Shown in pieces: positions 31,641-36,125 of a stretch of 36,125 nt of DNA. Position 1 is the stretch's first letter. The number at the start of each line of letters is the position of its first letter. A program made the position numbers and the translations under genes. The DNA is from Caryophanales bacterium UBA3620. GTDB taxonomy: Bacteria > Bacillota_I > Bacilli_A > RF39 > UBA660. The notes under the pieces were generated by a model. It was given only the letters and a program-made list of their open reading frames with translations. It had not been told where the DNA came from and made no database searches. The DNA is taken from NCBI GenBank assembly GCA_002375205.1, contig DFLL01000011.1:1-36125 (forward strand). The letters run 5' to 3'.

Positions 31641-32441
31641 ATGAAAAAAATATATTATAGTACAAGTGATTGTAAAAAATTATGTGGCATAATTGATATA
31701 TGTAATGATAGTGAAGATATTGTTATTATATGTCATGCTAGAGGTAGTAGTAAAGATTCTAATGCTACTACTAGGATTCAGGAAGAATTGACTAAAAATA
31801 ATGTTAATTCTATTAGATTTGATTTTAGAGGTCATGGAGAATCAGAAGGAACAGACTATGATGAATTAACTTCTAATTTTAAAATCGATTTAGAAGATAC
31901 TATTACAATGCTAAATAGTAAAGGATATAAAAATATTCATTTGCTTGGTACAAGTATGGGTGGTAAAATTGTTTCATTAGTAGATTTCTCTAAATTTGAT
32001 ATAAAAAGTATTACTTTATGGTATCCAGCAATACTTAATTTTAAAAATGAAATGGATGTTAGATTAAATAGAATGTTTAAATCTAAAGAAGAAAAAGAAG
32101 CATTATCTAAAGGATGTGTTATAGTACCATCTAGTAATGGGCATAAAGTAAGTAGTGAGTATTTTGAAGATGATAGAAGGTATATACCAGTCCAAAATTT
32201 AAAGACTGCCAAATGTCCTGTACTTATATTACATGGAGATAAAGATAGATTTGTTAATTATAAAGATTCAGAATATGTACATAAAGTAGTTCCTAATTCT
32301 ATGTTATATTTAATACCAAATGGTGATCATAGTTTTAAAGATGAAGAATGTATGAATAAAGCTTTAGGTATTACTACTACTTTTATAAATAGTGTTATGG
32401 AAAAAGAAAATGAACGAGAAAGTACTAGAGGGAGAATATAA
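31641..32441 (+). CDS. Alpha/beta hydrolase (serine esterase/peptidase type)
   Basis: A 266-residue cytoplasmic hydrolase. The oxyanion region is CHARGSSKDS, the FDFRGHGESEG turn follows, the nucleophile elbow is GTSMGG (Ser105), and the acid and base are in LILHGDKDRFV and GDHSF. This is the acyl-peptide/feruloyl-esterase-like layout. The substrate is unknown. Its stop shares one base with the next start (TAATG), so it is coupled to the CYTH-like gene. Confidence 0.87.
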   Translation: MKKIYYSTSDCKKLCGIIDICNDSEDIVIICHARGSSKDSNATTRIQEELTKNNVNSIRFDFRGHGESEGTDYDELTSNFKIDLEDTITMLNSKGYKNIHLLGTSMGGKIVSLVDFSKFDIKSITLWYPAILNFKNEMDVRLNRMFKSKEEKEALSKGCVIVPSSNGHKVSSEYFEDDRRYIPVQNLKTAKCPVLILHGDKDRFVNYKDSEYVHKVVPNSMLYLIPNGDHSFKDEECMNKALGITTTFINSVMEKENERESTRGRI

Positions 32442-32980
32442 TGGAAGAATTAGTATTAGAAGTTGGATTAAAACTTGACCAAAACTTAATATATTATCAT
32501 GATATGTTAATAAATCATGGACTAAGATTAGATTTTTCCTGTATTACGCATGATATATATTACACTAAAGAAAACTTAAATGGTCTTACAGAAAATGAAA
32601 TGAAGAAAGCTTGCACGAGACTTAGATTTTGTGATGGTATTAACAAAGAAATTAGTGATAATTCAGACCTGTTAAATAAAGAAAAAGAGTTAATAGATTT
32701 GGGTTATAAAAAAGTATTTGATACTATTAAATTTGATTTTCAATATCGTAATGATAAGATGAAAAGTATGATTCAATTACAAGATATAAAAGATGTTGGA
32801 TTACTTGTTTATTATGATAATCCTGATTACTATCATTATCCTTTAGAAGAACAAAGAAAAATGTTAATAGATGAACTTAATTCTTATGGATTTAGTTTTA
32901 AGTATGATGATTTGGGATTAGATAAACTTAGAACATTATATTATAAAAAAGAAATGTTTAGTAAAAATCAAAATGGTTAG
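32441..32980 (+). CDS. Possible CYTH-domain (CyaB/thiamine triphosphatase-like) protein
   Basis: A 179-residue protein. LEVGLKLD near the start, DIYYTKENLNGLTENEMKKA followed by CTRLRFCDG, and MIQLQDIKDVGLLVYYDNP match the order of CYTH features (basic/acidic first strand, the D-x-Y-Y hairpin with LR, then the D-x-V-x-G-L-G-x-F-x-E region), but several signature acids are replaced. CYTH proteins hydrolyse or cyclise triphosphates. If this is one, it is divergent. It begins in the TAATG overlap and ends 9 nt before the HIT-like gene. Confidence 0.4.
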   Translation: MEELVLEVGLKLDQNLIYYHDMLINHGLRLDFSCITHDIYYTKENLNGLTENEMKKACTRLRFCDGINKEISDNSDLLNKEKELIDLGYKKVFDTIKFDFQYRNDKMKSMIQLQDIKDVGLLVYYDNPDYYHYPLEEQRKMLIDELNSYGFSFKYDDLGLDKLRTLYYKKEMFSKNQNG

Positions 32981-32989
32981 AGGTGGATT

Positions 32990-33436
32990 ATGCAGTTATA
33001 TAAAGGAAAATATTTTGAAGTTATATTTGTTGATTGGTGTCAAGAATTTATTGGACAGTGTATTATGTCAGGTAATAAAGAAAATTTAAGTGATATGACT
33101 AGTGAAGAATGGACTGAATTTGGTAAAATAGAAAAAGAGTTGGAAAGAGTATGTAAAAAACTATTTAATACTACGATGTTTAATTTTGCTTGTTTAATGA
33201 ATAATGCTTATAGAGATAATGAAAAACCTCATGTCCATTTTCAATTTATACCTAGATATAGAGATAAAGTTTATTTATTTAATAAAACTTATATTGATAA
33301 ACATTTTGGATATAATTTTTGGAAATGGGCTAATAGTAAGTTTAAAAGACAAAAAGATATCTTTACCAAAGAAGAAAGAATAGAAATCTTTAATATGATG
33401 AAAGAAGAATTTTTAATAGATAACATTGAAATGTAG
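32990..33436 (+). CDS. HIT-superfamily protein with HxHxQ motif
   Basis: The 148-residue protein has KPHVHFQFIPRY (His81-Val-His83-Phe-Gln85) after a family-like core (FNFACLMNNAYRDNE). The HIT family proper has HxHxH; the GalT/Ap4A phosphorylase branch has HxHxQ, so this is closer to nucleotidyl transferases or phosphorylases by motif, though the short length is that of simple HIT hydrolases. A nucleotide substrate is likely. AGAGGTGG precedes the ATG. Confidence 0.65.
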   Translation: MQLYKGKYFEVIFVDWCQEFIGQCIMSGNKENLSDMTSEEWTEFGKIEKELERVCKKLFNTTMFNFACLMNNAYRDNEKPHVHFQFIPRYRDKVYLFNKTYIDKHFGYNFWKWANSKFKRQKDIFTKEERIEIFNMMKEEFLIDNIEM

Positions 33437-33458
33437 TTAATATAAGGAGTGATTTGTT

Positions 33459-33641
33459 ATGGGCATTATGGATGCAATTTATAAAAGCAAATATAATACT
33501 TTAATTGCCAAAATTGATGAATTAAACAAAAAAAATAGTGAAGGCTACAAAACATTTAAAGAATATGTATTATCTGATGATATAATGGCTTCGTACTTTA
33601 GTGAATTAAAAGAATTACAAAAGCATGTAGGTAGAAGATAA
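33459..33641 (+). CDS. Small 60-residue protein of unknown function
   Basis: Starts at ATG 33459 with AAGGAGTG well placed, encoding a helical, charged peptide (MGIMDAIYKSKYNTLIAKID, EYVLSDDIMASYFSELKEL) ending GRR. No cysteine or membrane segment. It lies 22 nt after the HIT-like gene and before a weak terminator. Its clear ribosome-binding site argues that it is translated, but there is no recognisable family. Confidence 0.6.
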   Translation: MGIMDAIYKSKYNTLIAKIDELNKKNSEGYKTFKEYVLSDDIMASYFSELKELQKHVGRR

Positions 33642-33644
33642 AAA

Positions 33645-33681
33645 AATGGGATATATAAAAAACTATATTCTTTTTTTTTAT
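33645..33681 (+). terminator. Possible weak terminator inside the accessory series
   Basis: A/T-rich arms around GGGATATATA and TATATTC can pair, followed by a run of nine or more T. The stem is weak (A-T rich with mismatches), so it may only attenuate transcription. Confidence 0.4.
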
Positions 33682-33716
33682 TATATGGTAAAATTAGGTT
33701 AGGAGGATTGATTATT

Positions 33717-34325
33717 ATGAATAAAGAAAATAGAAAGGTTATAAAAGAGGGAATTTTATTATATAATACATATCTTGAAGAACTTCTAGCTGTGGCAGAT
33801 GATAGAGAGTATTCTCAATATCATAGAAAAAAAGGAATGTGGTGTACAAGTTGTCTTGTTAAGTTAGAAGAGATAATTGGTTTTAAAGGTAAAGCATTAG
33901 ATGATTTTATAGTATGTGCTTCGAGCATTAAATTAACACCAGAACAAATTGATGCTTTATACGAATTAAGAAATCAGCCAGTGTTTAAAAAGATAGTTGG
34001 GGAAGATACACTACAAAAAAGATATGAATTAGAAAAAGTATTGGGAATTCAAATTCCTAGTGAAGTTGGGAAAACAGTTGAACAAGTAAATGCAGATTGG
34101 GATACTTGCCTTGACAGATTAGAAGAATTATGTGATGAAAATGAAGATGTTTATATGCAATATGAAAAATATGAACAAGAACTTGCTAATATATTCACTT
34201 ATTTTATGAGCATTGCTAAGGGAGAACAAGTGCCTTTTAGAAAAATGACTAATGAAGAAATAAAAGGTATTTCAGAAGAAAATATTGAATCTCAAGAGCT
34301 AAAAGGTCATGGAGTTAGAAAATAA
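33717..34325 (+). CDS. Uncharacterised cytoplasmic helical protein
   Basis: I do not recognise this 202-residue protein. It looks all-helical: EGILLYNTYLEELLAVADDR, then a segment with Cys-Thr-Ser-Cys (WCTSCLVK, about 40-47), an LTPEQIDALYELRN unit, and an acidic coiled region (LDRLEELCDENEDVYMQYEK). ATG 33717 is preferred over TTG 33708 because AGGAGG (33701-33706) is better spaced from it. It precedes the histidine-phosphatase gene by 3 nt and so belongs to the same transcript. Confidence 0.65.
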   Translation: MNKENRKVIKEGILLYNTYLEELLAVADDREYSQYHRKKGMWCTSCLVKLEEIIGFKGKALDDFIVCASSIKLTPEQIDALYELRNQPVFKKIVGEDTLQKRYELEKVLGIQIPSEVGKTVEQVNADWDTCLDRLEELCDENEDVYMQYEKYEQELANIFTYFMSIAKGEQVPFRKMTNEEIKGISEENIESQELKGHGVRK

Positions 34326-34328
34326 ATA

Positions 34329-34946
34329 ATGACTACTATTTATTTGATGAGACATTCAGAACCATTTAAAGTACATCGTGGAATAGAAGATATACATGAA
34401 GAATTATTATTTAGTAATATTAAAAATCCATTATCTGTTGATGGTGAAAAACTTGCTGAAAAGATAAGTAATAATAGTGAGTTTGATAATATTGATGTAG
34501 TATGGTCTAGTAATTATGTTAGAACTATGAGTACTGCTAAATGGTTTGCATATAAAAATAATTTAAAAGTTAATGTAACTGATAGATTAGGAGAAAGAAT
34601 TCATGGTATTAATTCTTGGGATGAATTACCATCTGATTTTGAAAGAAGGCAATTCGAAGATGAAAATTATAAAATAGGTAATGGAGAAAGTAGAAAAGAA
34701 ACTACTGATAGAATATATTTATTTATTAATGAATTATTAGGTGAATATAAAGATAAAAGAATCTTAATAGTAGGTCATTCTACATCATTTATGTTTTTAC
34801 TTATGAAATGGTGTGATGTAGAATATGATGGTGATTATAAATTTACTAATAAAGTATTTTTTGATGGAAAATGGAACTATTGTGAAACATTTAAATTAGA
34901 ATTTGATAATAAAAAATTAATTAATATTGAGAATATTAGTCAATAG
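34329..34946 (+). CDS. Histidine phosphatase (phosphoglycerate mutase-like) family protein
   Basis: The 205-residue protein has the catalytic LMRHSEP (Arg8-His9, RHS instead of RHG), WSSNYVRTMSTA with Arg65, LGERIHG with Glu89, and a second catalytic histidine in VGHST (His150). These make a complete histidine phosphatase site. Substrates in the family range from phosphosugars to nucleotides and cannot be predicted here. It follows the previous gene by 3 nt and precedes the YdcF-like gene by 12 nt. Confidence 0.88.
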   Translation: MTTIYLMRHSEPFKVHRGIEDIHEELLFSNIKNPLSVDGEKLAEKISNNSEFDNIDVVWSSNYVRTMSTAKWFAYKNNLKVNVTDRLGERIHGINSWDELPSDFERRQFEDENYKIGNGESRKETTDRIYLFINELLGEYKDKRILIVGHSTSFMFLLMKWCDVEYDGDYKFTNKVFFDGKWNYCETFKLEFDNKKLINIENISQ

Positions 34947-34958
34947 CTGGAGGAATTT

Positions 34959-35519
34959 ATGGAATTAAATACAATAAAAGATATAACAGACTTTATATTT
35001 ATAGGAAAAAGTATAGATGAATTATCTCATTATGATTTACTAATTATAAATGCAGATTGGGGAGAAGAAAAGTTAGCACAGGATATGAAATTAATGTTAA
35101 ATAAGAATATTATTGATGATAATACTGTATTTATAATATGCGAAAGTCATGGAAATACTGATAGAAGTAGTGCTAAAATATTAGTTGACTTTTTAAAGAA
35201 AGAGGGAATAACAAATAAAATAATTATAGATGATAAATATATTTCAAATCCTGAAATATTAAAAAATATTGATAAATTAGTGGACATTAATAAGTATAAT
35301 AGGATACTTAGAATAGCAAAAGATTTTGTAGCTAGAAGATGGTATATGAATGCTAAAAGACATAATTTTCCGATAGATAAATGTGATTTTTATGGAGTAG
35401 TAGATGGAAGAAGGATTAGTAAAAATGATTGTTATAAAAGTGATGATGGTATTAAACAGGTCATGAAAGAATTAATTAATATTGGACAGTTAACTATTGA
35501 TGGTGAGCTTAGTATATAA
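34959..35519 (+). CDS. YdcF/DUF218-like protein
   Basis: The 186-residue protein matches the DUF218/YdcF layout: DLLIINADWGEEKLAQDMKL, then FIICESHGNTDRSSAKILVD, KIIIDDKYISNPEIL, and the C-terminal RILRIAKDFVARRWYMNAKR typical of the last helix. Family members have a Rossmann-like fold and E. coli YdcF was found to bind S-adenosylmethionine, but the enzyme activity is unsettled. No membrane anchor is present. GGAGG before the ATG. It ends 62 nt before the beta-lactamase-like gene. Confidence 0.65.
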   Translation: MELNTIKDITDFIFIGKSIDELSHYDLLIINADWGEEKLAQDMKLMLNKNIIDDNTVFIICESHGNTDRSSAKILVDFLKKEGITNKIIIDDKYISNPEILKNIDKLVDINKYNRILRIAKDFVARRWYMNAKRHNFPIDKCDFYGVVDGRRISKNDCYKSDDGIKQVMKELINIGQLTIDGELSI

Positions 35520-35581
35520 TAAATGCATTATAAAAAGTAAAAAGGCTAAATTAATGAAGTCTGAATGGAGTTGGATAAAAT

Positions 35582-36125
35582 ATGGATAATATTAATTTTA
35601 ATAACTATTATAAAACTCATTCACCTGGTTATGTTATTGAAATATATAATAATGGTAAAGAGAGTGAATATGTATATGGTAATAGAATGACTAATCCTAA
35701 AGTAGATAGGGCTACTAGTGATACTTTATATGATATTGCTTCACTAACTAAAGTATTTACGGCAGTACTTGTTTATATGGCTTATGAAGAAGGTAAAATT
35801 GATTTAAATAAGTCTATTTATGATATTGATAATAATTTTGTTAATTTAAAAGATGTTAAAATTATTGATTTGCTTTCACATAATCAAAATATATGGACTA
35901 ATGGTTATTTAGGTAGTGTAAGTAGTAAAGAAGATTTTTATAATATTTTATATACTGCTTATGTTAAAGAAAAGATACCAACATATGTAGATACGCATTA
36001 TATTATTTTAGGAGTGCTATTAGAAGAAATATATAATACTAGTTATGAAGAATTATGTATAAATAAGATATTTAAAGTATTAGGTATGAATAATACTACT
36101 TTTAATCCTGATAGTGATAAATGTG
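35582..36125 (+). CDS. Serine beta-lactamase/D-alanyl carboxypeptidase-like protein (runs off the window)
   Basis: 181 codons are visible from ATG 35582; the 3' end lies beyond the window. Family features are TLYDIASLTKVFTAV, with the nucleophile motif SLTK (54-57), LLSHNQN and the YxN position, read here as TYVDTHYIILG, so Tyr135-x-Asp137 rather than Tyr-x-Asn. The region LGMNNTTFNP is normal for class C/EstB-type hydrolases. There is no signal peptide, so it is probably a cytoplasmic esterase or peptidase rather than a resistance enzyme. GGAG at 35567-35570 is 11 nt before the ATG. Confidence 0.85.
   Translation, partial: MDNINFNNYYKTHSPGYVIEIYNNGKESEYVYGNRMTNPKVDRATSDTLYDIASLTKVFTAVLVYMAYEEGKIDLNKSIYDIDNNFVNLKDVKIIDLLSHNQNIWTNGYLGSVSSKEDFYNILYTAYVKEKIPTYVDTHYIILGVLLEEIYNTSYEELCINKIFKVLGMNNTTFNPDSDKC

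Noticed and set aside
1..36125. CRISPR arrays, tRNA or rRNA genes, insertion-sequence transposases
   Set aside because: No regularly spaced repeats, cloverleaf ends with CCA, rRNA segments or transposase motifs were found on either strand.

Overview
The window looks like chromosome of a very AT-rich, spore-forming, low-GC Gram-positive bacterium, probably an uncultured gut Bacilli/Mollicutes-related lineage; the lineage is inferred. It carries the spore germination protease gpr, a SpoVD/FtsI-like transpeptidase, a SpoVE/FtsW-like SEDS protein and peptidoglycan genes (murE, mraY). UGA acts as a normal stop, for example in the ATGA overlaps at 8275 and 10362, so this is not the Mycoplasma code. 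Promoters recur as TTTACT or TTGACA-like -35 boxes with a 17-bp spacer and TATAAT-like -10 boxes.

Layout. 1-4.9 kb: rpsT (minus), gpr, a CofE-like ligase with gap, then two tandem paralogous genes of unknown function. 5-9.6 kb: rny, a small zinc-binding protein, then ftsY, a small membrane protein, ylxM, a second tiny membrane protein and a solitary Clp-type AAA module; ffh is not next to ylxM. 9.8-13 kb: a dNMP-kinase-like P-loop gene overlapping alaS. 13.2-17 kb: a DUF3800 gene, murE and a DUF1015 gene. 17.1-17.7 kb: a candidate type I toxin-antitoxin locus (25-residue hydrophobic peptide, shared bidirectional terminator, possible antisense RNA). 17.7-19.6 kb: rpsB with a Rho_N/SAP-like tail, and tsf. 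19.7-20.7 kb: two convergent DUF5684 membrane proteins. 20.8-25 kb: spoVD/ftsI-like, mraY and, convergently, ftsW/spoVE-like.

25.0-26.25 kb holds the most striking element. A roughly 590-nt gene-free, structured, comparatively GC-rich region on the minus strand has its own promoter (TTGACA-17-TATTAT) and intrinsic terminator. It lies directly upstream of a 176-residue four-helix membrane protein with a DxxxD motif. Length, placement and partner match the OLE RNA/OapA ribonucleoprotein system, so I call it a probable OLE RNA locus.

26.3-27.0 kb is a graveyard of phage-like genes (a frameshifted BRO-N antirepressor and another C-terminal remnant). 27.2-36.1 kb is a long plus-strand series headed by a MerR-family regulator whose promoter has the 19-bp spacer and central dyad typical of MerR control. 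It is followed by at least twelve closely packed, mostly enzyme-like genes: HEXXH zincin, transglutaminase-like, ADP-ribosyltransferase-like, zinc-dependent phospholipase C-like, alpha/beta hydrolase, CYTH-like, HIT-like with an HxHxQ motif, histidine phosphatase, YdcF-like and a truncated serine beta-lactamase-like protein. Its overall role is unknown.
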